Source: Leuconostoc rapi
Lineage (GTDB): Bacteria > Bacillota > Bacilli > Lactobacillales > Lactobacillaceae
DNA length: 64,000 nt
Direction: 5' to 3'
NCBI RefSeq assembly: GCF_016908715.1
Contig: NZ_JAFBEK010000002.1
Span: forward strand, 62,001-126,000
In this document: positions 54,416 through 63,949 of the stretch, one piece after another
Position numbering within the stretch: the first letter of the stretch is position 1
Layout: each line of letters starts with the position of its first letter
Position numbers and translations under genes: made by a program
The notes under the pieces: generated by a model
What the model saw: only the letters and a program-made list of their open reading frames with translations
Database searches by the model: none
Told to the model about the DNA's origin: nothing

Positions 54416-55591
54416 ATGACAAATCAAATAACTTTTTATGATACAACAATGCGTGATGGTGAACAAACAATCGGCGTTAACTTTTCAATTGAAGAAAAGA
54501 TTGAAATCGCAAAAGGGCTAGATAATTATGGTGTTGCAGCAATTGAGGCAGGATTTCCTGCAGCTTCTCAAAAAGATTTTGAAGAAGTGAAAAGAATTGC
54601 AGAAGTTGTGGAGAAAGCCAAAGTTGTTGGTTTAGCACGTATGGTCAGAAATGATATTAATGCAGTTATTGAGGCAACCAAGGACGCAAAACAGCCAATG
54701 ATTCATGTGTTCATTGCCACATCACCAATTCATCGCAAATTTAAATTGCACATGACTAAAAAAGAGATATTAGACAAAATTAAATCAGATGTGACTTTCA
54801 CGAAGCAATATATCCAAGATATTGTGTTCTCACCTGAAGATGCCACACGAACTGAACCTGGATTTTTGGTAGCCAGCGTGCAAACAGCTATTGACACTGG
54901 TGCAACAATGATTAACATACCAGACACAGTTGGTTATGATACGCCAGAAGAATACGGTGAAGTCTTTGAAAACTTGCGTCAAAATATTATTGGCTTTGAC
55001 ACAGTTGGTTGGTCCACACATACGCATAATGATTTGGGTATGGCAACAGCCAATGCTTTGGCAGGCATTGAACATGGTGCAACAGAAATTCAGGGCACAA
55101 TTAATGGCATTGGTGAACGCGCCGGAAATGTTGACATGATTGAAGCGGCAGCAGCCATTCGTGTGCGTCATGAAAAGTTTAATGCGAAAACAGATATTGT
55201 TTTATCTCAGTCAAAAGCTATTTCTGACATTGTGGCACGCGCAACCCACATGCCAGTTGCCGCTAATAAACCAATTATGGGACGAAACGCATTTGCACAT
55301 GAGTCTGGTATTCATCAAGATGGGTATTTAAAAAATCCAGAAACGTATGAAATATTGAAGCCGGAAATGGTTGGTGTTACAGCATCCTTGCCTCTGGGTA
55401 AACTGTCAGGGTCACATGCTGTCATGTCAAAATTAAACCACTTAGGATATGATATAACACGTGATGATATGGCAGTCGTTTTCCCGATTTTTAAGTCAAT
55501 TGCTGAAGAATCTGATTTGATTACAGATGAGCAATTAAAGCAGATTATGCAAATTGTTGCGGGAAAAGAAATGGTGGGAAATCAATCATGA
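54416..55591 (+). CDS. leuA: 2-isopropylmalate synthase, short form without regulatory domain
   Basis: LeuA, 391 residues, condenses 2-keto-isovalerate with acetyl-CoA, the first committed step to leucine. The TIM barrel is complete: FYDTTMRDGEQTIGVNFS, SPEDATRTEP, HTHNDLGMATANALAGIEHGATEIQGTINGIGERAGN, and the linker HESGIHQDGYLKNPETYEI. It stops about 120 residues short of typical LeuA, just where the C-terminal leucine-binding regulatory domain would start. Feedback inhibition by leucine is therefore not expected in the usual way, leaving the attenuator as the visible control. A strong aggagag precedes ATG 54416; it overlaps leuB (ATGA). Confidence 0.93.
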   Translation: MTNQITFYDTTMRDGEQTIGVNFSIEEKIEIAKGLDNYGVAAIEAGFPAASQKDFEEVKRIAEVVEKAKVVGLARMVRNDINAVIEATKDAKQPMIHVFIATSPIHRKFKLHMTKKEILDKIKSDVTFTKQYIQDIVFSPEDATRTEPGFLVASVQTAIDTGATMINIPDTVGYDTPEEYGEVFENLRQNIIGFDTVGWSTHTHNDLGMATANALAGIEHGATEIQGTINGIGERAGNVDMIEAAAAIRVRHEKFNAKTDIVLSQSKAISDIVARATHMPVAANKPIMGRNAFAHESGIHQDGYLKNPETYEILKPEMVGVTASLPLGKLSGSHAVMSKLNHLGYDITRDDMAVVFPIFKSIAEESDLITDEQLKQIMQIVAGKEMVGNQS

Positions 55592-56661
55592 CTGCAGTTA
55601 AAAAAATAGTCGTGTTGAAAGGTGATTATATTGGTCCGGAAATCATGACAGCAGGGTTAGCAGTATTAGACGCTGCGACAAAAGATACAACATTTTCTTA
55701 TGAACTAATAGATGCACCGTTTGGCGGAGATGGTATCGACCGTGCCGGAGACCCACTACCACAAGCCACTATTGATATGTTAAAACAAGCTGATGCAGTC
55801 CTACTAAGTGCAATTGGTGGGCCGAAATGGGATAATGCGTCACGCCGTCCAGAACAAGGGTTACTAGAAATGAGATCAAGCCTCAACCTGTTTGCTAACA
55901 TTAGGCCAACAAAGGTCACGCAAGCACAAATTGACCGTTCACCACTGAAACCAGAGTATGTTGAAAATACGGATTTTGTCATCGTTCGGGAGCTAACATC
56001 AGGTGCGTATTTTGGCAGGCCACGTAAACTCGAAGCGCATCAAGCCATTGATACGATGTATTACAGTGAAAAAGAAGTGACTCGTATTATGCATAAAGGC
56101 TTCAAGATGGCTCAAAAGCGGCGTCAACATGTCACCATTGTTGATAAGTCAAATGTCTTAGCGACATCAAAGTTTTGGCGAAAGATTGCTAATGAAGTTA
56201 GCAAAAGTTATCCGGATGTGACAGTTGACTATTACTATGTGGATGCGATGACAATGGCTATTATGTCAAAACCTGCAACATTTGATGTTGTGATTATACC
56301 TAATTTGTTTGGGGACATTTTAAGTGATGAAGCAGCACAAATTACAGGCTCAATCGGTCAAATTCCTTCAATGTCCGTTGGTGAAAGCGGTCCAAATTTG
56401 TATGAACCAATTCACGGTTCAGCACCTGATATTGCTGGTCAAGGCATTGCTAATCCCATTTCTATGGTGAATACGGTAGCTATGATGTTAATGGAAAGCT
56501 TTGATGAAAAAAGGATTGCCAATAAAATGACACAAGCAGTAGACTACATTATTGAAAACCACTATGTGACACCAGACATGGGTGGCACGATGACGACCGA
56601 TGAAGTCACACAAAAAATGGTTGATTACATAAAAAATGATGAATCGGCGGATATAAAATGA
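55588..56661 (+). CDS. leuB: 3-isopropylmalate dehydrogenase
   Basis: LeuB, 357 residues, oxidatively decarboxylates 3-isopropylmalate using NAD. It has [30 protein letters not shown], the substrate block [43 protein letters not shown] and [18 protein letters not shown], then [17 protein letters not shown]. The usual GDGIGPE is GDYIGPE here. It overlaps both leuA and leuC by four bases. Confidence 0.95.
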   Translation: MTAVKKIVVLKGDYIGPEIMTAGLAVLDAATKDTTFSYELIDAPFGGDGIDRAGDPLPQATIDMLKQADAVLLSAIGGPKWDNASRRPEQGLLEMRSSLNLFANIRPTKVTQAQIDRSPLKPEYVENTDFVIVRELTSGAYFGRPRKLEAHQAIDTMYYSEKEVTRIMHKGFKMAQKRRQHVTIVDKSNVLATSKFWRKIANEVSKSYPDVTVDYYYVDAMTMAIMSKPATFDVVIIPNLFGDILSDEAAQITGSIGQIPSMSVGESGPNLYEPIHGSAPDIAGQGIANPISMVNTVAMMLMESFDEKRIANKMTQAVDYIIENHYVTPDMGGTMTTDEVTQKMVDYIKNDESADIK

Positions 56662-58034
56662 GCAAAACACTATTTGATAAAATATGGGAAAAACACGTCA
56701 TTACTGGGGGAATTGGTGAAGCACAACTGATTTATGTGGATTTGCATTTGGTACATGAGGTGACCTCGCCTCAACCTTTTGACGGATTAAGAAATACAAA
56801 TCGGCGTGTTAGACGGCCCGATTTAACGTTTGCAACCATGGATCATAATGTGCCAACGAAAGATATATTTAATGTACAAGATCAAATGTCTCGATTACAG
56901 ATGGACACGTTAGTTAAAAACACAAAAGAATTTAATGTGCCATTAGCATCAATTGGTGATGACAAGCAAGGCATTGTGCATGTTGTGGGACCTGAACGTG
57001 GTCTCACACAGCCTGCCAAAGTAATTGTCTGTGGGGATTCACATACAGCAACTCATGGTGCGTTTGGCGCAATTGCCTTTGGCATTGGTACTTCCGAAGT
57101 CGAGCACGTGTTAGCGACCCAAACGATTTGGCAGGTTAAACCAAAAACCATGGGGATTAAGGTGACTGGGAAGCTGCCTACAAATACATACGCCAAAGAT
57201 ATTATCATGGGCATCATTGCTAAGTATGGCGTGTCATTTGGGGTTGGTTATGCGATTGAATTTTACGGAGAAACTGTTCAAAACCTTTCAATGGAGGCTC
57301 GTATGACGATGTGTAATATGTCAATTGAAGCTGGTTCAAGAACTGGTATGGTACAACCAGATCAAACGACCTTTGATTATGTTGAAGGTCGTGAACAAGC
57401 ACCGAAAGACTTTGGAGCTGCTAAAAGTTACTGGTCACAATTCTACACAGATGATGAAAGTGATTTTGATGAGACGTTGACCTTTGATGTGTCAAATTTG
57501 AAACCGATGGTGACATGGGGAACAAATCCAGGCATGGCCACACCTGTTGATCAATTTTTGCCAGAAATCAAGGATGATAATGATGCAAACGCTTATGACT
57601 ATATTGGTTTGCATCCCAATATGAAGCCTGTTGACATTAATTTGGATTACATTTTCATTGGCTCATGTACGAACAGCCGTTATGAAGATCTTGAAATTGC
57701 TGCGAATATGATGAAAGGACATCATTTAGCACCCAATGTCACTGCGTGGATCGTGCCAGGTAGTCGGGCCATTCGAAATCGTGCAATTAAATCGGGCATT
57801 GCTAAAATATTTGAGGACGCTGGTTGTGAATGGCGTGAACCAGGATGCTCAGCATGCTTGGCAATGAACCCAGACAAAATTCCGGCAGGGAAACATGTTG
57901 CGTCAACATCAAATAGAAACTTCATTGGACGCCAAGGTGTGGGATCAAGAACGCATTTGGCTTCTCCAGCTATGGTTGCTGCAGCAGGGATTGCTGGTCA
58001 CTTCGTTGATATTACGACAGATGAATTTGTATAG
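56658..58034 (+). CDS. leuC: 3-isopropylmalate dehydratase large subunit
   Basis: LeuC, 458 residues, with LeuD isomerises 2- to 3-isopropylmalate and carries a [4Fe-4S] cluster. The cluster cysteines are in [13 protein letters not shown] and [13 protein letters not shown], and [32 protein letters not shown] is the aconitase-family active-site block. It depends on the Suf machinery encoded just upstream. Confidence 0.96.
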   Translation: MSKTLFDKIWEKHVITGGIGEAQLIYVDLHLVHEVTSPQPFDGLRNTNRRVRRPDLTFATMDHNVPTKDIFNVQDQMSRLQMDTLVKNTKEFNVPLASIGDDKQGIVHVVGPERGLTQPAKVIVCGDSHTATHGAFGAIAFGIGTSEVEHVLATQTIWQVKPKTMGIKVTGKLPTNTYAKDIIMGIIAKYGVSFGVGYAIEFYGETVQNLSMEARMTMCNMSIEAGSRTGMVQPDQTTFDYVEGREQAPKDFGAAKSYWSQFYTDDESDFDETLTFDVSNLKPMVTWGTNPGMATPVDQFLPEIKDDNDANAYDYIGLHPNMKPVDINLDYIFIGSCTNSRYEDLEIAANMMKGHHLAPNVTAWIVPGSRAIRNRAIKSGIAKIFEDAGCEWREPGCSACLAMNPDKIPAGKHVASTSNRNFIGRQGVGSRTHLASPAMVAAAGIAGHFVDITTDEFV

Positions 58035-58043
58035 GGGAATAAT

Positions 58044-58628
58044 ATGGAAGCTTTTGTAAGAGAAACAGGCAGAGCGGTTGTGATTCCAAATGACAACATT
58101 AATACTGATATTATTTTGCCTAAACAATTTTTGAAAAACATTTTAAAGACCGGTTTCGGTAAAGATTTATTTTTTGATTGGCGCTACAATGCCGACGGTT
58201 CGTTGAATGCAACGTTTGAATTGAACAAACCAGCACATCAAGGGGCTTCAATTTTAATTACAGGCAATGATTTTGGATCGGGTTCGTCACGAGAACACGC
58301 GGTATGGGCGTTAACGGATTATGGATTTAGAGCAGTGATTGGTGGCGGATTTTCAGATATTTTTTACATGAATTCAACCAAGAATGGCTTGCTACCAATT
58401 GTGTTACCTGAAGAAAATCGGAAAATATTGCGAGGTATTCAAGCAGATGAAACAATTCAAATTGACTTACCCGAACAAACTGTGATTTATAAAAACGATA
58501 CTTTCCATTTTGATATCAACTCACAATGGAAAGAAAAGTTTATCAATGGTGAAGATGATATTGATAACACGATGAAATATGAACAATTGATCGCGGCATT
58601 CGAAAAGCAACGACCAAATTTTGGATAG
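58044..58628 (+). CDS. leuD: 3-isopropylmalate dehydratase small subunit
   Basis: LeuD, 194 residues, is the swivelling small subunit of the dehydratase. It has [18 protein letters not shown], the substrate loop [19 protein letters not shown] and [25 protein letters not shown]. It starts nine bases after leuC with ggggaat upstream. Confidence 0.95.
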   Translation: MEAFVRETGRAVVIPNDNINTDIILPKQFLKNILKTGFGKDLFFDWRYNADGSLNATFELNKPAHQGASILITGNDFGSGSSREHAVWALTDYGFRAVIGGGFSDIFYMNSTKNGLLPIVLPEENRKILRGIQADETIQIDLPEQTVIYKNDTFHFDINSQWKEKFINGEDDIDNTMKYEQLIAAFEKQRPNFG

Positions 58629-58638
58629 GAGGTAGTTT

Positions 58639-59925
58639 ATGGAACAAGCAATAAATTTGCAACAACGGATGGACACGACAAAAGAAACAGCGACATTTTA
58701 TCGTGTCTTCGCGATGATTGCAGCCGGTATGATTTTAGATGGGGCGGACGTTTATCTTGCTAGTGCAGTAAATAGTGCAATCGTTAGCACACATTTTGCC
58801 ACGCTTGCACAAGGCTCTGTGTTTCTATCCTCTGGATTTTTGGGGCTTTTCTTCGGGTCCATTTTTGCTGGATTTATCGGTGATTTTCTAGGCAGGAGAA
58901 AAGCCTATTCAACTAATTTGTTGGTATTTGGTTTACTAACCCTATGTGCGGCATTTGCACCTAATATTTGGATGTTAATCGGACTACGCTTTTTCGCCGC
59001 AATTGGGTTAGGCGCAGAAATTGTGACAGGTTATGCCTTAATTAATGAATTTGCCCCAATTAAAAATCGTGGTCGGTGGAGTGGTATCACTTCTGTGATT
59101 GCTAACTTAGCTGCACCATTGACCTTACTTTTGGCAGCAAGCATTATTCCTCGTTATACATGGCGTGCAATGTTTGTTATTGTCGGTGTACTAGCCTTAA
59201 TTTTATGGGTGATTCGTCGTCATTTTCCAGAATCACCACGTTGGCTCATTTCTCGTGGTGAGTATGACCAAGCCGAACAAATCATTGAGAAATTGGAAGT
59301 GAATGGTTCGTACAGCACAAATGAGTCTAGTGGAAAACAACAACCAGTGAAGACTAGGATTGGTATCGGTCTGTTGGTTGCAACGGTTGCTGTCAGTGCA
59401 GTTAATCTAACACAGTATACATTTACATCGTGGATGCCAACATTATTGATCAAACAAGGCATCGAAGTGGTTCATTCACTAACATTTTCTGCAGTGATGA
59501 TGGCTGGAGCGCCAATCGGCGCACTGATAGGTGCATTATTGGTCGACGTGATAGGTCGTAAAAAGGTCATTGTTTCTGCTTTTGTGATGACTGCGGTGTT
59601 TGGGATGATTTATTCGCAGCAACATACAACGGTTGGCATTTTAACTGTAGGATTTTTGGTCGTAACTATGATGTATATTTTGATGGCTTCGGTTGTCGGC
59701 GTTTATATGTCAGAGTTATTCCCTACTTACTTTAGATTCCGTGGAACGGGTTATGCTAATGGTGTAGCTAAAATATTAACAGTTTTGACACCATATTTTG
59801 CAGCGTGGGCGATTACGCAATTCAGCGCCAACTTAATTTTTTATTTTATTGCGGCAGTAGCAATAATCGCAGCTATTGTAGTTGCAGTTTATGGACCAGA
59901 AACAAAACAAAAAGCAATATATTAA
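58639..59925 (+). CDS. MFS transporter in the leu operon
   Basis: This 428-residue protein with about 12 membrane segments belongs to the major facilitator superfamily, metabolite:H+ symporter group (like NiaP or aromatic-acid carriers). It has GDFLGRRKAYSTNLLVF between segments 2 and 3, RFFAAIGLGAEIVTGYALINEFAP, RHFPESPRWLISRGEYDQAEQII in the central loop and GRKKVIVSAFVMTAVFG. It begins ten bases after leuD with aggaggt and no terminator between. Co-expression suggests a link to leucine-pathway acids such as isopropylmalate or keto-isocaproate; that is inference. Confidence 0.88.
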   Translation: MEQAINLQQRMDTTKETATFYRVFAMIAAGMILDGADVYLASAVNSAIVSTHFATLAQGSVFLSSGFLGLFFGSIFAGFIGDFLGRRKAYSTNLLVFGLLTLCAAFAPNIWMLIGLRFFAAIGLGAEIVTGYALINEFAPIKNRGRWSGITSVIANLAAPLTLLLAASIIPRYTWRAMFVIVGVLALILWVIRRHFPESPRWLISRGEYDQAEQIIEKLEVNGSYSTNESSGKQQPVKTRIGIGLLVATVAVSAVNLTQYTFTSWMPTLLIKQGIEVVHSLTFSAVMMAGAPIGALIGALLVDVIGRKKVIVSAFVMTAVFGMIYSQQHTTVGILTVGFLVVTMMYILMASVVGVYMSELFPTYFRFRGTGYANGVAKILTVLTPYFAAWAITQFSANLIFYFIAAVAIIAAIVVAVYGPETKQKAIY

Positions 59926-59943
59926 AAAGGATGGTATTTTATC

Positions 59944-60732
59944 ATGACAGAAGTAACAACAGCAAAGATTCATTGGAATGGTGGCGTTCAAGATGAAGCC
60001 ATTAACATCTTGAAAGAAGATGGGGGAATGATTGTTAGTCCAACAAAAGTGGGCTACATTATCATGACTTCGGATGACAAAGGATTAGAACGAAAATTCG
60101 CTGCTAAGAATCGTAAGCGTAATAAGCCAGGGGTCGTACTATGTGGATCAGTAGAACAAGTGAAAGAACTAGCACAAATGACACCTGAAATTGAACAAAT
60201 GTATCAACGACATTGGGATGAGGACATTTTGTTGGGCTGTATCTTGCCATGGAAAGCAGAAGCTATCAGTAAGGTACCTAATGACGGCACAAAAGATTTG
60301 ATGATGGATCAACGTGAAACCAGTTGCTTTGTGATTAAGTTTGGCACACCAAGTGAGAATATTGCCAAAGACATGTGGGGAAAGTATAGTAAGTTTTCAT
60401 TTGCAAGTTCAGCTAATCCTTCTGGTAAGGGAAACCGTGGTTTGGTGGCTGGTATTGGTGACCAAATTGAAAATGCTGCTGACCTCATTATTGAAGCAGA
60501 TGATTATGTGGCCTCAATTCAGCCTGATAAGACGCTAGACACACGCTATGAACAAGGTGTAATGGTATCTATGGTTGATGAGACCGGTCAGCTTATTCCA
60601 GAACAAAATGGTGTTGTGGGTATCCAACCAGCGCCAATCGTTATTCGCAAAGGGTTAGATGTTGATAAAATTATGAAAATCATGAGCGACATTTTCTCAT
60701 CATGGGATTATCGTCATGGCTACTATTACTGA
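59944..60732 (+). CDS. YrdC/Sua5-domain protein
   Basis: This 262-residue protein resembles the YrdC/Sua5/YciO fold: IVSPTKVGYIIMTSDDKGLERKFAAKNRKRNKPGVVLCGS corresponds in parts to the N-terminal substrate-binding motif, and FASSANPSGKGNRG to the SANxSG motif. It differs from housekeeping Sua5 (t6A synthesis) in several core positions and ends in an Asp-Tyr-rich tail (WDYRHGYYY). It may be a specialised paralogue or a HypF-like carbamoyl-type enzyme. It is 18 bases after the MFS gene and followed by a nickel/cobalt permease. The function is not assigned. Confidence 0.75.
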   Translation: MTEVTTAKIHWNGGVQDEAINILKEDGGMIVSPTKVGYIIMTSDDKGLERKFAAKNRKRNKPGVVLCGSVEQVKELAQMTPEIEQMYQRHWDEDILLGCILPWKAEAISKVPNDGTKDLMMDQRETSCFVIKFGTPSENIAKDMWGKYSKFSFASSANPSGKGNRGLVAGIGDQIENAADLIIEADDYVASIQPDKTLDTRYEQGVMVSMVDETGQLIPEQNGVVGIQPAPIVIRKGLDVDKIMKIMSDIFSSWDYRHGYYY

Positions 60733-60772
60733 GTAGACACCTAAGTGTGTCGTTTATAAAAGGAGAAAAGAT

Positions 60773-61795
60773 ATGTTAAATCCACCAAAAAGTACGATGT
60801 TAAGAACTGATATAATACGATATGGTAGTTTTATTGTTTTGATTTTGATTGCTGGCATACTACTGTTGATGTCAGGTGTAACACAGTACCCTGAAATCAT
60901 TGGCATGGCGTATCTATCGTTTACTTTTGGTTTACGTCATGCTTTTGACGTGGATCATATCGCAGCTATTGATAATATGACACGCAAAATGTTAAATGAT
61001 GGTAAAAATACGCGTGGTGTTGGCTTTAGTTTTTCGTTCGGCCATTCAATGGTCGTCGTATTAATGGCACTTGTCACTGTTTTATTTGTTGAATGGGCTA
61101 AGGACTCAATGCCTGTGTTTGAACAAATTGGTGGGGTTTTAGGCACTATGATTGCAGCGATTATGTTGCTCATGTTGACAATAGTCAACACATTTATTTT
61201 ACGAAGTATTTGGACCGATTTTAAACATATGGGATTTGAATCACAGCAATCAGATAAGCGACATGCCATGGAGCAATCAAAAATTTATGTTTTATTTCTG
61301 AAATTATTGAAATTAATTAAACATAATTGGCAAGTTGCAATTGTTGGTTTTTTATTTGGTTTGGGATTTGATACGGCAACTCAAATTGCGGTTCTAGCAA
61401 CTTCTGCTACTGCAGCAAACGCTGGTATATCTTGGTATACGACGTTAGCATTTCCATTATTATTTACGGCAGGCATGTGTTTAATGGATACCATTGATGG
61501 TTTTTTTATGAGTACAACATACACTTGGATCGTCTCATCATCCTATCGTAAAGTTTATTATAATTTGATTTTGACTGGTATTTCAATCATGGCAGCAGGA
61601 TTCATTAGCTTTGTTGATTTTATTCAGTCGATGAGTGTGCTGTTTCATTGGCATAATGGTTTATCAAGTTGGGCAATCGGGTTAGATTTTAACCAATTGG
61701 GACTGATATTAGTTGCAATTTTTGCAGTAACTTGGGCTATTGCATTGACAATGTGGCGCGTTTTGAACTTATCTGAAAGAGAAACAATGATTTGA
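60773..61795 (+). CDS. Nickel/cobalt transporter, NiCoT family
   Basis: This 340-residue membrane permease has the NiCoT signature RHAFDVDHIAAIDNMTRK (HX4DH metal motif), GFSFSFGHSMVVVLMAL, the LFGLGFDTATQIAVLATSA motif and about eight membrane segments. It imports Ni2+ or Co2+ at high affinity; which metal cannot be told. aaaggag precedes the ATG. A small hairpin (60736-60751) lies between it and the YrdC-domain gene. Confidence 0.93.
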   Translation: MLNPPKSTMLRTDIIRYGSFIVLILIAGILLLMSGVTQYPEIIGMAYLSFTFGLRHAFDVDHIAAIDNMTRKMLNDGKNTRGVGFSFSFGHSMVVVLMALVTVLFVEWAKDSMPVFEQIGGVLGTMIAAIMLLMLTIVNTFILRSIWTDFKHMGFESQQSDKRHAMEQSKIYVLFLKLLKLIKHNWQVAIVGFLFGLGFDTATQIAVLATSATAANAGISWYTTLAFPLLFTAGMCLMDTIDGFFMSTTYTWIVSSSYRKVYYNLILTGISIMAAGFISFVDFIQSMSVLFHWHNGLSSWAIGLDFNQLGLILVAIFAVTWAIALTMWRVLNLSERETMI

Positions 61796-61819
61796 TTTTG
61801 AAAAAGTCAGTCATCTTAT

Positions 61820-61866
61820 GAACGAACTGTCAATCGGAACGTAACGATTTGCTTGTTCGTTCTTTT
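61820..61866 (+). terminator. Terminator of the leu-NiCoT region
   Basis: The stem GAACGAAC/GTTCGTTC (61820-61827 with 61855-61862) has an inner AATCG/CGATT helix (61832-61836 with 61845-61849) and is followed by TTTT. Confidence 0.8.
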
Positions 61867-61878
61867 GTGTTTATCAGA

Positions 61879-61891
61879 GAGATTTAATCTC
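61879..61891. promoter_or_regulatory. Palindrome upstream of the two-component system
   Basis: GAGATT-t-AATCTC is a perfect palindrome 59 bases before the response regulator start, upstream of a TACAAT box at 61932-61937. It may be an operator, possibly for autoregulation. Confidence 0.4.
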
Positions 61892-61949
61892 CTATTAATC
61901 ATAAAGTATTACACTTAAATCAATAAAACGTTACAATGGAGATATGAAA

Positions 61950-62639
61950 ATGGCTAAAGCAATTAAAATTTTGTTAATTGAAGATGATGTGAACCTTGCA
62001 GATAATATTGTGGGTTTTTTACAAGATTTTGCAGATGTTAACGTTGTAGATAACGGCCTGGATGGCGAGTTTGAAGGTCAGGAGTCGCCATATGATCTCA
62101 TTATTTCCGATTTAATGTTGCCTGGTGAAAATGGATTTGAAGTCATTAAGTATTTGCGTAAAAATGATATTGAAACGCCTGTGCTCATCTTAACGGCTAA
62201 AAGCTCACTTGATGATAAAATTGAGGGCTTTAACGTTGGGGCAGATGATTATTTAACGAAGCCTTTTTATCGTGAAGAATTATTGGTACGCGTCAAGGCG
62301 TTACTCAGACGTGCGGGTGTCTATTCTGAAGATAATATGATTGCCGTAGGCGATGTCATGATTAATTTAGAAAATCGAGGTGTGCAAGTACATGGGCAAC
62401 AAGTTAAACTAGTGGGGAAAGAGTTTGATATTTTGACCTATTTGGCTCAAAATAAAAACATCATTGTGACACGCGATCAGATTTTTGACCGTGTTTGGGG
62501 AATTGATTCTGATACAACGATTAATGTTGTGAATATTTACTTGAATAATTTACGACGAAAATTAGAGGCAGTTGGGCAAAACGATTTGATTAAAACATTA
62601 CGGAATATTGGGTTCATTTTAGAGGTTAATGATGCCTAA
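61950..62639 (+). CDS. OmpR/PhoB-family response regulator
   Basis: This response regulator, about 229 residues, has the receiver domain with acidic pocket EDD (11-13), phosphoacceptor D54 (IISDLMLPGENG), T/A switch LTAKSS and K104 (DDYLTKPF). A winged-helix DNA-binding domain follows (KEFDILTYLAQNKNIIVTRDQIFDRVWG, TINVVNIYLNNLRRKL). ATG 61950 suits the ggag site better than ATG 61944. It overlaps the kinase gene by 11 bases. Confidence 0.95.
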   Translation: MAKAIKILLIEDDVNLADNIVGFLQDFADVNVVDNGLDGEFEGQESPYDLIISDLMLPGENGFEVIKYLRKNDIETPVLILTAKSSLDDKIEGFNVGADDYLTKPFYREELLVRVKALLRRAGVYSEDNMIAVGDVMINLENRGVQVHGQQVKLVGKEFDILTYLAQNKNIIVTRDQIFDRVWGIDSDTTINVVNIYLNNLRRKLEAVGQNDLIKTLRNIGFILEVNDA

Positions 62640-63915
62640 AGTGATTAACAAACAACAGCAAATCCGAGGGTTCCTTTTGTTGATTGCGAGTTTTTTTGTG
62701 ATATTTACTGTTCTTGGTGGTGTTATCTACTGGTCATATACGCGCACAATTTTTCGAAATTCTGATACAGCGCTGACACAGCAAATTAAACAGTTTGATT
62801 TGGCTGGTGCGTTACAAAATTCTTCAGATTCTAACCGAAAAGCGCCCCTTTTATTGCAATCAAATATGTTAGCTGATGTTTGGGTTTACGATAAGGATAA
62901 AAAGTTAGTACTTGACGACCGTATACCCGAATCCATGCAATCGCTTTATAAGAAACAATTTAAATATACCCAACAATTTGTGTCATATAGACCAAAAACC
63001 ATCGCAATTGGTAATAATTATTATCGCGGCATGCGCGTTGCCTTTGTGGATGGCACACGAAATAACGATGGCAAACCGGTTAAATACGGTATCATTACAG
63101 TTAATGTCACAGATACAATGTTTAACTTAAATCAGTTTAAAAAAGTGTTACTGTGGTCATTTGGTACATTTGGGTTACTTGCTTTAATGGTTTCTTATTG
63201 GATTAGTTTGAAAAATATGAAACCAATCATTAAAGCATGGCAACAACAACAAGATTTTGTCAACAACGCAGCACATGAACTGCGCACACCAATGGCTGTT
63301 ATCCAAGGAAAATTAGAGAATATGTTAACGCGTCCCGAATCAACAGTCCGTGAGCAATCAGATGCGATTATCTTGTCACTATCTGAAGTGCGCCGATTAA
63401 CTTCTCTAACAGATAATATGTTAACGTTAGCAAAATCCGGTTCTAATATGACTCGAGTTGAGAAAGAACCAACCAATATTGCTGATTTTCTAGCAACGAT
63501 TGTAGCGCCATATCAAGAAATGGCTGAATTTGAGGGGAAAAAGGTACTCTTATCAACACGAGTGACACAACCGGTGATGATTGATCAAAAAAGAATTCAT
63601 CAATTACTGGTTTTATTAGTTGATAACGCGATGAAATATTCAGATGCGGGTGCTACCGTATCTATTTCGGCGACAATAGAAAAACGAAAATTTATATTAA
63701 GTGTTGCGGATACAGGTCGCGGAATTAGTGATGCCGCCAAAAAGCATGTATTTGATCGCTTTTACCGCGAAGATAAAACAGGTAGTCGTGAGACTGGTGG
63801 TACTGGTTTGGGCTTGTCTATTGCAGAATGGATCGTACAAGCGCATGGTGGGAAAATTATTATTTTGGATAATCATCCCCAAGGGACGATTTTTAAAACA
63901 ACATTACCGCTTTAA
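62629..63915 (+). CDS. Sensor histidine kinase
   Basis: This 428-residue kinase has two membrane segments (about 13-36 and 174-193) around an extracytoplasmic domain of some 135 residues. The HisKA domain follows with phosphoacceptor H216 (NNAAHELRTPMAVIQGK), then the ATPase domain with N box LLVDNAMKYSDAG, G1 VADTGRGIS, F box FDRFYRED and G2 GGTGLGLSIAEWIV. The stimulus is unknown; the layout resembles CiaH/WalK-type kinases without a PAS or HAMP domain that I can recognise. It pairs with the response regulator. Confidence 0.94.
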   Translation: MMPKVINKQQQIRGFLLLIASFFVIFTVLGGVIYWSYTRTIFRNSDTALTQQIKQFDLAGALQNSSDSNRKAPLLLQSNMLADVWVYDKDKKLVLDDRIPESMQSLYKKQFKYTQQFVSYRPKTIAIGNNYYRGMRVAFVDGTRNNDGKPVKYGIITVNVTDTMFNLNQFKKVLLWSFGTFGLLALMVSYWISLKNMKPIIKAWQQQQDFVNNAAHELRTPMAVIQGKLENMLTRPESTVREQSDAIILSLSEVRRLTSLTDNMLTLAKSGSNMTRVEKEPTNIADFLATIVAPYQEMAEFEGKKVLLSTRVTQPVMIDQKRIHQLLVLLVDNAMKYSDAGATVSISATIEKRKFILSVADTGRGISDAAKKHVFDRFYREDKTGSRETGGTGLGLSIAEWIVQAHGGKIIILDNHPQGTIFKTTLPL

Positions 63916-63949
63916 ATTGAAATCGCATTGATTAGGAGGTATAGGTCAT

